DNA of 36,508 bases from Streptomyces kebangsaanensis (GCF_001906585.1 NZ_JUJA01000145.1:218-36725); one strand, 5' to 3'. Shown: positions 28,371 through 36,508, counted from the stretch's first letter. Numbers and translations are program-made. Notes: generated from the sequence alone by a model not told the origin.

Positions 28371-30322
28371 TGGCGACGCTCACCGCACCCACCCCCCGCA
28401 CCGCCCTCCCGGGCGTACTGAGACACCGTGCCACCCGCAAGCTCGTCACCCTCGCGGCCCTCGCCGCCGTCCTCGTCCCGCTGGCCCACACCCACTGGGC
28501 CGGCGGGACCTGGCCGCAGGCCCTGACCGTGGACCTGTCCGGACCCCTCGGCGGCGCCAGCGACTGGATCATCGACAACCGGGACAGCCACCCGCTGTTC
28601 CTCTACTTCTTCGGCCACGTCAGCAACGCGGTCGTCGTCTCCGTACGCGTCGTGTACCTGTTCCTCCTGGCCGCAGGCTGGGCAGGCGTCACGGCCCTCG
28701 GCGCGGCCGTCGCCTGGCGCGTGGCCGGCGCCCGCCTCGCCCTCGGCACCGCGGCGGCGCTCCTCGTCTGCGGCCTGCTCGGCATGTGGGTGCCGACCAT
28801 GCAGACCCTCGCCCTGATGGTGGTCGCGGTCCTCGCCTCCGTCGCCGTGGGCGCGCTGCTCGGTCTCGCCGCCGGTCTGTCCGACCGCATGGACCGCGCC
28901 CTGCGCCCGGTCCTGGACACCATGCAGGTGCTGCCGGCGTTCGCGTACCTGCTCCCCGTCGTGCTGGTCTTCGGCATCGGCGTACCCGCCGCGGTCCTCG
29001 CCACGGTGATCTACGCCGCCCCGCCGATGGCCCGTCTGACCGCGCTCGGCCTGCGCGGCGCGGACAAGGAGGTGCTGGAGGCGGTCGACTCGCTCGGCGC
29101 CACCGCACGCCAGCGCCTGCTCACCGCCCGTGTCCCGCTGGCCCGCAAGGAGCTCCTCCTCGGCGTCAATCAGACGATCATGATGGCGCTGTCCATGGCG
29201 GTCATCGCCTCCGTGATCGGCGCCGGCGGCCTCGGCGACCGCGTCTACCAGGCGCTCGCCTCGGTCGACGTGGGCGCCGCGCTCGCGGCCGGCATCCCGA
29301 TCGTGCTGCTGGCCGTCGTACTGGACCGCGTCACGGGCGCGGCCGGAGAGCGTTTGGGACAGGACCAGCACGGTCCCCGCCCTTGGCTCCACGCCGCCGC
29401 AGCCGCCGCGGCGACCGTGGTCGTGGCCCTGGCCGCCCGCCTCGCGGGCCGCCTGGACTGGCCCACGGGCTGGACCGTCGGCATCGCCGGGCCGGTCAAC
29501 CGCGCCGTCGACTGGATGACCGCCCACCTGTACTCCGGCGTCCCGTACGTCGGCGGCACCGCCGACTGGGCGGGCCGCTTCACCACCTGGGTCCTCGACC
29601 CGGTCCGCTCCGGCCTGCAGTGGCTGCCCTGGTGGTCGGTCCTGCTGATCGTGGCCGCCCTGGCCTGGCTGATCGGCACCTGGCGCACCGCGCTGACCGC
29701 CGTACTGGCCATGGCCGCGATCGGTGTGCTCGGCGTGTGGAAGCCGTCCCTGGACACCCTGTCCCAGGTGCTGGCGGCCGTCGCCGTGACCCTCGTCCTC
29801 GGCTTCGCGATCGGCATCGCCGCCGCCCGCAGCGACCGCGTCGAGCGGCTGCTGCGCCCGGTGCTGGACGTGTTCCAGACGATGCCGCAGTTCGTGTACC
29901 TGATCCCGGTCGTCGCGCTGTTCGGCGTGGGCCGCGCCCCGGCCGTCGCCGCGGCCGTCGTCTACGCCCTCCCGGCGGTCGTACGGATCACCGCGCAGGG
30001 CCTGCGCCAGGTGGATCCGGCGGCCCTGGAGTCGGCCCGTTCGCTCGGCGCGACCAGCGGACAGCAACTGCGTCAGGTGCAGTTGCCGCTCGCCCGTCCG
30101 GCGCTGCTGCTCGCCGTCAACCAGGGCGTGGTGCTCGTCCTCGCCGTCGTCATCATCGGCGGTCTGGTCGGCGGTGGCGCACTCGGCTACGACGTCGTCT
30201 TCGGCCTGGCCCAGGGCGACCTGGCGACCGGCCTGGTCGCCGGCGCCGCGATCGTCTGCCTCGGCCTGATGCTCGACCGGGTGACGCAGCCGACCCGGCG
30301 GCGCGCGAAGAAGGGAGCGTGA
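28370..30322 (+). CDS. Betaine ABC permease with two fused membrane domains
   Basis: 650 aa, roughly twice a usual ProW/OpuAB permease. Two homologous halves are visible. The EAA loops are at about 237-257 (EAVDSLGATARQRLLTARVP) and 554-574 (ESARSLGATSGQQLRQVQLP), 317 residues apart. Each half also has a matching RALRPVLDTMQVLPAF or RLLRPVLDVFQTMPQF segment. So one chain can supply both membrane domains. The ATG at 28370 overlaps the previous stop (TGATG); a GTG immediately before it is also possible. No ribosome binding site is needed if reinitiation occurs. Confidence 0.92.
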
Positions 30323-30326
30323 CACA

Positions 30327-31280
30327 GTGCGTCGTCGTACGACTCTGACGGCCGCCGTGGCCGTCCTGGCGCTGACCACCGGCTGCGGCGCCGCCGACAT
30401 GACCAAGCAGGCCTCGCCGTTCGCCAACGCGCGGGGCGCCAGGACCGTGACTCTGTCCGTGCAGTCCTGGGTGGGCTCCCTGGCCAACGTGGCCGTCGCG
30501 CAGTACCTGCTGGAGCACGAACTCGGCTACCGCGTCGACCTCGTCCAGATCGACGAGGTGCCCGCCTGGGACGCGCTCAGCCAGGGCCGGGTCGACGCGA
30601 TCCTGGAGGACTGGGGCCACCCCGAGCAGGAACAGCTGTACGTCGAGGACAAGAAGACGATCGCGCGCGGCGGCGGCCTCGGGGTCACCGGGCACATCGG
30701 CTGGTTCGTGCCGACGTACTTCGCCGAGCAGCACCCCGACATCAAGGACTGGAAGAACCTCAACAAGTACGCCGACCGGTTCCGCACCGCGGAGAGCGGC
30801 GGCAAGGGCCAGCTGATGGACGGCTCACCGGCCTACCTCACCCACGACAAGGCGCTGGTGAAGAACCTGAACCTGAACTACCAGGTCGTCTTCGCCGGTT
30901 CCGAGGCGGCGCAGATCACCCAGATCAAGCAGTTCGCCAAGGAGAAGAAGCCCTTCCTGACGTACTGGTACACACCGCAGTGGCTGTCCGCGAAGGTCCC
31001 CATGACGGAGGTGGAACTGCCGCCGTACAAGGAGGGCTGCGACGCGGACGCGGCCAAGGTCGCCTGCGCCTACCCGCACACGCCGCTGCAGAAGTACCTC
31101 AACGCGGACTTCGCCGAGTCCGGCGGCGAGGCGGCCGACTTCCTGAAGAAGTTCAGGTGGACGACCGAGGACCAGAACGAGGTCTCCCTGATGATCGCCG
31201 ACCAGAAGCTCACCCCGGCCGAGGCGGCGAAGAAGTGGGTGGACGGCCACGAGTCCACGTGGAGGGCGTGGCTGTCCTGA
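30327..31280 (+). CDS. Glycine-betaine-binding lipoprotein (ProX/OpuAC-like)
   Basis: 317 aa from a GTG with GGGAG upstream. The N-terminus is a lipoprotein signal: RRR, hydrophobic core, lipobox LTTGC with C20. The mature protein has the betaine-binding fold signs: SVQSWVGSLANVAVAQYLL, then AWDALSQGRVDAILEDWGH and HIGWFVPTYF, rich in Trp that form the aromatic box in this family. It starts 4 bases after the permease stop and is the last gene of the operon. Its stop lies only 6 bases from the stop of the convergent gene, with no clear hairpin between them. Confidence 0.93.
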   Translation: MRRRTTLTAAVAVLALTTGCGAADMTKQASPFANARGARTVTLSVQSWVGSLANVAVAQYLLEHELGYRVDLVQIDEVPAWDALSQGRVDAILEDWGHPEQEQLYVEDKKTIARGGGLGVTGHIGWFVPTYFAEQHPDIKDWKNLNKYADRFRTAESGGKGQLMDGSPAYLTHDKALVKNLNLNYQVVFAGSEAAQITQIKQFAKEKKPFLTYWYTPQWLSAKVPMTEVELPPYKEGCDADAAKVACAYPHTPLQKYLNADFAESGGEAADFLKKFRWTTEDQNEVSLMIADQKLTPAEAAKKWVDGHESTWRAWLS

Positions 31281-31286
31281 ACGTCC

Positions 31287-32009
31287 TCACGGCACAAGGG
31301 TGTCGGCGATCTCCCGCAGCGCCCGGGCGGCGCGCCGCTGGAGTCCCGGCCCGAACGTGACACGGGTGGCCCCGAGTTCGCCGAGCGCGGCGGGCGAGGG
31401 GCCCTCGCCGGCCGGCCCGGCCAGCATGTTGAGCGGGCCCTGGATCCCGGCCCGCAGCAGCGGCAGCACGTCCACCGGGGCGCGGATCGGATACACGCAG
31501 TCGGCGCCCGCCGCCACGTACGACGCGGCCCGCTCGACGGCCCGTTCCGGGTCGCCGTCCCCGTGCAGGAAGGTGTCGACGCGGGCGTTGACGAACAGCG
31601 CCCCGCCCGCCGCCGCGCGCACCTCGGCGAGGAACCCGGCGTGCTCGCGGGGGTCCTTGAGGACACCCCCGTCCGAGTCCTCGAGGTTGCAGCCCACGAC
31701 GCCCGCCTGGAGCAGCCGTTCCACCAGCTCCCCGGGCGCCAGCCCGAAGCCGCCCTCGACATCCGCCGACACCGGTACGTCCACCGCCCGCACGATCCGC
31801 GCCACGGCCGCGAACATCTCCTCGGCCGGGGTCGCCCCGTCCTCGTACCCGAGGCAGGCGGCGACCCCCGCGCTGGGCGTGGCGAGCGCCGGGAACCCGG
31901 CCTCGGCGAACACCCGGGCACTGGCCGCGTCCCAGGGGCCGGGCAGGACGAGCGGATCGCCGGGGGCGCGCCCCAGGTGCAGCGCGCGGAACAGCTCGGC
32001 CTTGTTCAC
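31287..32009 (-). CDS. PEP mutase / isocitrate lyase family protein
   Basis: 240 aa from a GTG at 32009 preceded by GGGAGG; a longer in-frame start exists but its extra 28 residues are low-complexity. The family pattern is clear: LVLPGPWDAASARVFAEAGF, then the metal-binding VPVSADVEGGFG and CNLEDSDGG. The K-x-CGH motif of true isocitrate lyases is not seen, so a phosphonomutase-like or oxaloacetate-type hydrolase or lyase is more likely. The substrate cannot be read from the sequence. Convergent with the betaine operon. Confidence 0.85.
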   Translation of the reverse strand: MNKAELFRALHLGRAPGDPLVLPGPWDAASARVFAEAGFPALATPSAGVAACLGYEDGATPAEEMFAAVARIVRAVDVPVSADVEGGFGLAPGELVERLLQAGVVGCNLEDSDGGVLKDPREHAGFLAEVRAAAGGALFVNARVDTFLHGDGDPERAVERAASYVAAGADCVYPIRAPVDVLPLLRAGIQGPLNMLAGPAGEGPSPAALGELGATRVTFGPGLQRRAARALREIADTLVP

Positions 32010-32124
32010 GGCTGGTGACCTCCCGGCGGGACCCGGCGGCCGGCCATCAGGCGGTCCAGCCGTTGAACAACTGGACGGGGTCCTCCGGCTCACCGCTCCT
32101 CCCGGTCCGGCAGCCGGGTACGGC

Positions 32125-32622
32125 TCACCTGTGCTGCCCCGGCCGGTAGTGGCCCGGCACCATCCGGGTGGTCACGCCGAACCGGTTCCACGCGTTGATC
32201 ACGGTGATCGCGGCGATCAGCCGGGCCAGCTCGGCCTCGTCGAAGTGCTTGGCGGCCCGGTCGTACACCTCGTCCGGCACGAAGCCGTCCGTCAGGACCG
32301 TGATCGCCTCGGTCAGCTCGATCGCCGCCAGCTCTTTCCCGGTGTAGAAGTGCCGCGACTCCTCCCACGCGCTGAGCTGCACGATCCGCTCCACGCTCTC
32401 ACCGGCCGCGAGCGCGTCCTTGGTGTGCATGTCAAGGCAGAAGGCGCAGCGGTTGATCTGCGAGGCGCGGATCTTCACCAGCTCGTACAGCTTGGGGTCC
32501 AGGCCCTGCCGGGCGGCGGCGTCCAGCCTGATCATCGCCTTGTAGACCTCGGGCGCGTGCTGGGCCCAGTGCAGCCGCGGAGAGTGCTCGGTGGCGTACT
32601 CGACTGTTTCCTCACTGCTCAT
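32125..32622 (-). CDS. AhpD-like carboxymuconolactone decarboxylase family protein
   Basis: 165 aa. The redox motif C59-x2-C62-x3-H66 (NRCAFCLDMH) is intact, as in AhpD-type alkylhydroperoxidases of the CMD family. These small helical proteins form trimers or hexamers and act in peroxide defence or as thiol reductases. The start at 32622 lies 7 bases after a minus-strand TAGGGT, so a leaderless mRNA is likely. Divergent from a MocR regulator with only 47 bp between them; a regulator-target pair is likely. Confidence 0.9.
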   Translation of the reverse strand: MSSEETVEYATEHSPRLHWAQHAPEVYKAMIRLDAAARQGLDPKLYELVKIRASQINRCAFCLDMHTKDALAAGESVERIVQLSAWEESRHFYTGKELAAIELTEAITVLTDGFVPDEVYDRAAKHFDEAELARLIAAITVINAWNRFGVTTRMVPGHYRPGQHR

Positions 32623-32629
32623 GCCTTCG

Positions 32630-32661
32630 ACCCTAGGGGCCGGGCAGCCCAGGGGTATGGT
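32630..32661. promoter_or_regulatory. Compact divergent promoter of the AhpD-like and MocR genes
   Basis: Minus strand: TAGGGT (32635-32630), 7 bases before the AhpD-like ATG. Plus strand: TATGGT (32656-32661), 8 bases before the MocR ATG. Both spacings predict transcription starting at or beside the start codon. The related octamers CCTAGGGG (32632-32639) and CCCAGGGG (32648-32655) repeat 16 bp apart and could be the MocR site. No good -35 is visible for either. Confidence 0.45.
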
Positions 32662-32669
32662 CCATTTCC

Positions 32670-34091
32670 ATGGCGGAATCCTGGGCCACTTCGGGCGTCG
32701 ACCTGCACCTGGAACCGGCCGGCTCCGGCGGGCTGCGGCGGGGCCTGACCGACGCGCTGCGGGACGCGGTCCGCACCGGCCGCCTGGCCCCCGGAACCCG
32801 GCTGCCCTCCTCCCGCTCCCTCGCCGCCGACCTGGGCATCGCCCGCAACACGGTCGCCGACGCCTACACCGACCTGGTCGCCGAGGGCTGGCTCACCGCC
32901 CGCCAGGGCTCGGGCACCCGGGTCGCGACCGGGGCGCCTCCCGCGCCGTTCGGCCCGGGGGAGAGGGCGGCGGCCCCACCGGCGGACCCGGCCCGCCCGC
33001 GCCGCGAACGCCCGCGCCCCGTCCACGACCTCGTCCCCGGCACCCCGGACCTCGCCTCCTTCCCCCGCGCCCCGTGGCTGAGGGCCGCCCGCCGCGCCCT
33101 GGCCACGGCCCCCCACCACGCCCTCGGCTACGGCGACCCGCGCGGCAACCCGGCCCTGCGCACCGCGCTGGCCGGCCACCTCGCCCGGGTCCGGGGCGTA
33201 CGCACCGATCCGGACCACCTGCTGGTGTGCGCGGGCGTCTCGCACGGCCTGAGGATCCTCGGCACGGTGCTGCGGGCGCGCGGAGTGCGCACGGTCGCGG
33301 TGGACTCCTACGGCCTGGACGTCCACTGGAGACTGCTGGAACGGGCGGGCCTGCGCACCCGGCCGCTGCCGCTGGACCGACACGGCACGGTGACGGAGGA
33401 GTTGACGGACGAGGGGGCGGTACTGCTCACTCCCGCCCACCAGTTCCCCCTGGGCGTCCCCCTGCACCCCGACCGGCGGGCGGCCGTCGTGAACTGGGCC
33501 CGGCGCACCGGCGGCCTGGTCCTGGAGGACGACTACGACGGCGAGTTCCGCTACGACCGCCAGCCCGTCGGCGCGCTCCAGGGACTGGACCCCCACCACG
33601 TGGTCCACCTGGGCACCGCGAGCAAGTCCCTGGCCCCGGGACTGCGCCTGGCCTGGATGGCCCTGCCCCCGTCCCTCGTGGCGGAGGCCGCGTCCGCCAA
33701 GGGCGACGCCGACACCTGCGGGGTGCTGGACCAGCTGACGCTCGCGGAGTTCCTCACCTCCGGCGCCCACGACCGCCAGGTGCGCTCCGCCCGCCTGCGC
33801 TACCGCCGCCGCCGCGACACCCTGGTCGAGGCCCTCGCCGCCCGCGCCCCCGACGTCCGCCCCACCGGCATCGCGGCCGGCCTGCACGCCGTCCTGCGCC
33901 TGCCCCCGGGCACCGAACCCCCGGTGGTCCAGGCCGCCGCCTGGCAGGGCCTCGCCGTCCACGGCCTGTCCCGCTACCGCCACGAGGACGCCGTGGTGGA
34001 ACCGCTGGACGCCCTGGTCGTCGGCTACGGCACCCCGCCGGACCACGCGTGGGCGGCGGCCCTGGACGCCCTGTGCCGGGTACTGCCGTGA
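32670..34091 (+). CDS. MocR-type GntR/aminotransferase fusion regulator
   Basis: 473 aa. Residues about 13-85 are a GntR winged helix (LPSSRSLAADLGIARNTVADAY). From about 115 there is a fold-type I aminotransferase domain; the PLP-binding lysine is K319 (TASKSLAPGLRLAWM), and EDDYDGEFRYD supplies the usual D-x-YD residues. MocR proteins sense PLP or its adducts and bind repeated sites near their own start. The likely target is the divergent AhpD-like gene. No pyridoxal synthesis gene is present here, so PdxR is not supported. Confidence 0.92.
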   Translation: MAESWATSGVDLHLEPAGSGGLRRGLTDALRDAVRTGRLAPGTRLPSSRSLAADLGIARNTVADAYTDLVAEGWLTARQGSGTRVATGAPPAPFGPGERAAAPPADPARPRRERPRPVHDLVPGTPDLASFPRAPWLRAARRALATAPHHALGYGDPRGNPALRTALAGHLARVRGVRTDPDHLLVCAGVSHGLRILGTVLRARGVRTVAVDSYGLDVHWRLLERAGLRTRPLPLDRHGTVTEELTDEGAVLLTPAHQFPLGVPLHPDRRAAVVNWARRTGGLVLEDDYDGEFRYDRQPVGALQGLDPHHVVHLGTASKSLAPGLRLAWMALPPSLVAEAASAKGDADTCGVLDQLTLAEFLTSGAHDRQVRSARLRYRRRRDTLVEALAARAPDVRPTGIAAGLHAVLRLPPGTEPPVVQAAAWQGLAVHGLSRYRHEDAVVEPLDALVVGYGTPPDHAWAAALDALCRVLP

Positions 34092-34118
34092 CGGCCGCCC
34101 GAGGTGAGCCGGCCGTCA
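34089..34118. terminator. Hairpin formed by two convergent stop codons
   Basis: TGACGGCCG (34089-34097) pairs perfectly with CGGCCGTCA (34110-34118), loop 12 bases. The outer arms contain the TGA of the MocR gene and the TGA of the convergent membrane gene. Likely a shared two-way terminator. Confidence 0.6.
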
Positions 34119-34952
34119 TCCCTCCTCCACCGCCGCCTCCCCGAACCGCGCCAGCGCCAGGGCCCCCGCCACCGCCACCGCGAAGCCCAGGGCCGCGAGC
34201 CAGGTCAGGCCGTCGCGGGTGCGGTCGCCCAGCCAGACCACACCGACGGCCGCGGGGCCGATCGTCTCGCCGACGACCATGCCGGCCGTGGCCGTGGTCA
34301 CCGAACCGCGTCGGAGGGCCGAGGTCAGCAGCAGGAAGGCGGCACCGCCGCCCAGCAGGAGGGCGTACGCCGCCGGGTTGGTGAACAGTGCCGACGGGGT
34401 GAGCGAGTCGACCAGACGCACCGCCACCTCCACCACGCCGAAGCCGAAGCCCGCGCCCAGGCCGAGCAGCAGCGCCCGGCCGCGTTCGGGCAGGCGGCCG
34501 CCCACCGAGCCCAGCAGCAGCACGGCCAGTGCCGCCCCGAGCACCGCCCACCTCAGCGCCGTGGAGCCGTCCTCACCGCCCTCCGCGCCCGAGGCCAGGC
34601 CCAGCATGGCCAGGCCGGCGCAGACGACCCCCACCGCGGACCACTCCACCGCGCTCAGCCGCACCCGCAGCAGCCGGGACGCGGCCACCGCCGTCACCGC
34701 GAGGCTCGCGGCGAGGGCCGCGCCGACCACGTAGATCGGAAGCGAACGCAGGGCCGCGATCTGGAGCAGGAACCCGAGGCCGTCCAGCGCCAGCCCCGCC
34801 AGATACCGCCACTGCCGCACCGCCCGCAGCAGCAGCGCCGCCTCCCCGCCCCCGCCCGTCTCGGCCGCGGCGCGGGCGGCGATCGCCTGGAGCACCGTCG
34901 CCGTACCGAAACACACCGCCGCGCCCAGCGCGCACACCATGCCAAAGGCCAC
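34116..34952 (-). CDS. DMT/EamA-like multi-pass membrane protein
   Basis: 278 aa with about nine hydrophobic segments spread over the whole length (for example ALGAAVCFGTATVLQAIAA and LPIYVVGAALAASLAVTAVA), as in drug/metabolite transporter proteins. The substrate is unknown. The GTG at 34952 lies 6 bases after TAAAGT (34964-34959 on the minus strand), which predicts a leaderless mRNA; no Shine-Dalgarno is visible. An ATG four codons later is an alternative start. Upstream (34953-35109) is the divergent control region with the broken lipoprotein gene. Confidence 0.8.
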   Translation of the reverse strand: MAFGMVCALGAAVCFGTATVLQAIAARAAAETGGGGEAALLLRAVRQWRYLAGLALDGLGFLLQIAALRSLPIYVVGAALAASLAVTAVAASRLLRVRLSAVEWSAVGVVCAGLAMLGLASGAEGGEDGSTALRWAVLGAALAVLLLGSVGGRLPERGRALLLGLGAGFGFGVVEVAVRLVDSLTPSALFTNPAAYALLLGGGAAFLLLTSALRRGSVTTATAGMVVGETIGPAAVGVVWLGDRTRDGLTWLAALGFAVAVAGALALARFGEAAVEEG

Positions 34953-35109
34953 GAAGCGACTTTAGGGGAGCGGTGGATCGCAGGGCCGCCCGCACGCACG
35001 TTCTCACCGATCTCCAGGCCGGCGGCCGGAACGGCCGGCAGACGCGGGACACAAGGGACGCGGGCAGCACGGACGCCGGCACCGCAAAGGACGACGGGGA
35101 GAGACGGAC

Positions 35110-35274
35110 ATGGCGGACGCACGTCGGCGACTTCGCTCGGGCACGGTCGTACTCGGCGGCATGGGACCGCTCGCCGCCGCGCTCGCCGCCTGCTCCTCCG
35201 ATCCGGACAAGCGCTGTGTCGACCGCGACAGCTACCGGGCGTTCGCGCCGGTGAGGCGAACCCGGCGGTTGTGA
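35110..35274 (+). pseudogene. Truncated lipoprotein gene
   Basis: The ATG after GGGGAGAG opens a frame of 54 codons. The first 42 or so look native: a basic start (ADARRRLRSG), a hydrophobic core, the lipobox LAAC with C28, then SSDPDKRCVDRDSY. This matches the start of a Streptomyces lipoprotein that, from memory, normally stands just before a glutathionylspermidine-synthase-like gene. After about SYR (35240) the sequence turns into unrelated Arg-rich codons and stops at 35274. The break coincides with the mobile-element remnant. It may still yield a short lipopeptide. Confidence 0.7.
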
Positions 35275-35324
35275 CGCGGAGCGTCGCCGGATCGTTCCGG
35301 CGGAGCCGGATTCGACCGCGCACC

Positions 35325-35678
35325 CGGCTGGCCAAGAGCATCCACGACGCGGGCTGGTCCCAGTTCGTGACCATGCTCGCCTACAAGGCCGCCCGGTACG
35401 GGCGCACCCTCGTCAAGGTCGGACGGTTCGAGCCCACCAGCCAGGTGTGCTCCGCCTGCGGCCACCGCGACGGGCCCAAACCCCTGCAGGTGCGGGAATG
35501 GACCTGCACCGCCTGCGGCACCGTCCACGACCGGGACCACAACGCCGCCATCAACATCAGACAGGCCGCCGGACTGGCGGTGACAGCCTGTGGAGCGCAG
35601 GTAAGACCGGAACCCGTTCCGGCACAACGCGGTGAAGCAGGAAGCCACGGAATCCGCACCGGAACCCGCGCCGCGTAG
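35325..35678 (+). pseudogene. tnpB: TnpB remnant, C-terminal third (IS200/IS605 family)
   Basis: About 117 codons starting at RLAKSIHDAGW, normally near two-thirds of TnpB. Present: a zinc ribbon with two C-x2-C pairs (VCSACGHRDG and TCTACG), the last RuvC motif DRDHNAAINI, and the usual Streptomyces tail (AVTACGAQVRPEPVPAQRGE). Missing: the N-terminal domain and the first RuvC aspartate and glutamate, so it cannot cut DNA. Positions 35241-35324 carry short dyads (GTTCGC…GCGAAC at 35240-35260; TCCGGC-GGA-GCCGGA at 35296-35310) but no recognisable left end. No start codon is credible. The 3' end and the element end are kept. Confidence 0.8.
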
Positions 35679-35707
35679 CGGCACAGCACCGGAGTGGAAG
35701 GCCGAAA

Positions 35708-35738
35708 TCCCCGGGCTCCGACCCGAGGAGCAAGTCAA
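35708..35738 (+). mobile_element. Right end of an IS200/IS605-type element
   Basis: After the tnpB stop, TCCCCGGG (35708-35715) pairs with CCCGAGGA (35722-35729) with one mismatch, followed by GCAAGTCAA. Streptomyces IS605-family elements, from memory, end with just such a hairpin and a GTCAA-type terminus. The junction to the next gene lies at about 35738. In active elements this region also forms the 3' scaffold of the omega RNA. Confidence 0.65.
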
Positions 35739-35867
35739 CAGGCCCTCGCCCCGCTCCCCGCCTTCGACGGCAACCACGTCGTCCTCGGCGCCTGGGTCGT
35801 CGGGGACGAGGCGACCGGCCTGGTCACGGACGGATACGCCCGCTTCCTGCCCCACGTGATCCTCTAG
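35739..35867 (+). pseudogene. Last 42 codons of a glutathionylspermidine-synthase-like gene
   Basis: Immediately after the element end the frame QALAPLPAFDGNHVVLGAWV runs to LVTDGYARFLPHVIL and a TAG at 35865. This resembles the C-terminus of the ATP-grasp glutathionylspermidine-synthase family, as found in Streptomyces next to the lipoprotein truncated at 35110. The 5' part of the gene is absent from this window. I read it as one flank of a deletion made with the mobile element. No start codon; not expected to be functional. Confidence 0.6.
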
Positions 35868-35889
35868 CGCTGCGACCGGACGCCGGCGC

Positions 35890-36508
35890 TCACCCGCCCA
35901 GCACCGCCCGCAGCTGGTCCAGCCCCCAGTCCAGGTCCTCCTCGCCGATCACCAGCGGCGGGGAGATCCGGATCGTCGAACCGTGGGTGTCCTTCACCAG
36001 GACACCCCGGTCCATCAGCCGCTCCGAGACCTCCCGGCCGGTCCCCAGCGCCGGGTCGACGTCCACCCCCGCCCACAGCCCCCGCCCGCGCACCGCCCGC
36101 ACCCGGCCGCCCGCCCCGGCCAGCAGCCCCAGCTCGCGGTGCAGACGCTCGCCCAGCCGCGCGGCCCGCGCCTGGAACTCGCCCGTACGCAGCATCGCGA
36201 TCACCTCCAGCGCCACCGCGCACGCCAGCGGATTCCCGCCGAACGTCGACCCGTGCTCGCCCGGCCGGAACACTCCGAGCACCTCCCGCGAGGACACCAC
36301 CGCCGACACCGGCAGGATCCCGCCGCCCAGCGCCTTGCCCAGGACGTACACGTCGGGGACCACCCCCTCGTGCTCGCACGCGAAGGTACGGCCCGTCCGC
36401 CCCAGCCCCGACTGGACCTCGTCGGCGACGAACAGCACGTTCCGCTCCCGGGTCAGCTCCCGCACCGCCGGCAGATAACCGGCCGGCGGCACCAGCACCC
36501 CCGCCTCG
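35890..36508 (-). CDS. rocD: Ornithine aminotransferase, C-terminal part (gene continues beyond the window)
   Basis: The last 205 or so residues of a class-III PLP aminotransferase, running off the right edge. Visible motifs: EAGVLVPPAGYL, then the PLP-contacting aspartate in FVADEVQSGLGRTG, the Schiff-base lysine in YVLGKALGGG, and GEHGSTFGGNPLACAVA. These match ornithine-oxo-acid aminotransferase, which converts ornithine to glutamate semialdehyde. Other class-III enzymes share most motifs, but LGKALGGGILPVSAVVS favours RocD. Ends 22 bp from the convergent gene remnant. Confidence 0.85.
   Translation of the reverse strand, partial: EAGVLVPPAGYLPAVRELTRERNVLFVADEVQSGLGRTGRTFACEHEGVVPDVYVLGKALGGGILPVSAVVSSREVLGVFRPGEHGSTFGGNPLACAVALEVIAMLRTGEFQARAARLGERLHRELGLLAGAGGRVRAVRGRGLWAGVDVDPALGTGREVSERLMDRGVLVKDTHGSTIRISPPLVIGEEDLDWGLDQLRAVLGG

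Noticed and set aside
31281-31286. A terminator between proX and the PEP mutase-like gene
   Set aside because: Only six bases separate the stops and no clear hairpin spans them.

Overview
The window reads as a chromosomal core segment of a Streptomyces-type actinomycete. Base composition is very GC-rich, third codon positions are almost all G or C, GTG starts are common, and several genes appear to be leaderless. The gene order (sucC-sucD, purN-purH, folD-DUF3017, an XRE/DUF2690 gene, mdh, then a glycine-betaine locus) is familiar from Streptomyces. I cannot name the species. I saw no rRNA, tRNA or CRISPR array.

Layout. Positions 1-6643 hold a four-gene set of unknown function: a SWIM zinc-finger gene on the minus strand, divergent from an overlapping or closely spaced run of a MoxR-type AAA+ ATPase, a DUF5682 protein and a MIDAS-bearing VWA protein. 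The 133-bp divergent region carries two facing copies of what I recognise as the RecA-NDp (PafBC-type, DNA-damage-inducible) promoter motif, one per direction. This is my main candidate for an under-described system. Positions 6644-9135 hold the succinyl-CoA ligase operon sucCD, with a long leader and operator-like dyads upstream. Positions 9159-12782 hold an ECF-sigma-like protein with a C-terminal membrane helix, a DUF6350 membrane protein and a small proline/glycine-rich membrane protein. Positions 12995-17559 hold purine and one-carbon genes: purN and purH use 10-formyl-THF, which folD supplies; folD overlaps a DUF3017 gene. Positions 17878-20511 hold an XRE/DUF2690 membrane regulator and malate dehydrogenase, with a dyad and helically phased direct repeats before mdh.

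Positions 20797-23925 hold three closely packed genes of unknown function. A large membrane protein and a small soluble protein share a nearly identical short motif (STFAIG-x-HARA), followed by a membrane-anchored protein with an outer domain. This is the second candidate system. Positions 24107-31280 form the choline/glycine-betaine osmoprotection operon: betaine aldehyde dehydrogenase, a GMC choline dehydrogenase-like enzyme, an ABC ATPase, a permease with two membrane domains fused in one chain, and a lipoprotein binding protein. A 20-bp dyad lies just upstream.

Positions 31287-34952 hold a PEP-mutase/isocitrate-lyase-family enzyme, an AhpD-like CMD protein divergent from a MocR-type regulator, and a DMT/EamA-like membrane protein. 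Positions 35110-35867 are a genomic scar: the first part of a lipoprotein gene, the last third of an IS200/IS605-type TnpB with its right end, and the last codons of a glutathionylspermidine-synthase-like gene lie in a row. This suggests an insertion accompanied by deletion. The window ends inside a gene for ornithine aminotransferase (rocD), read on the minus strand.
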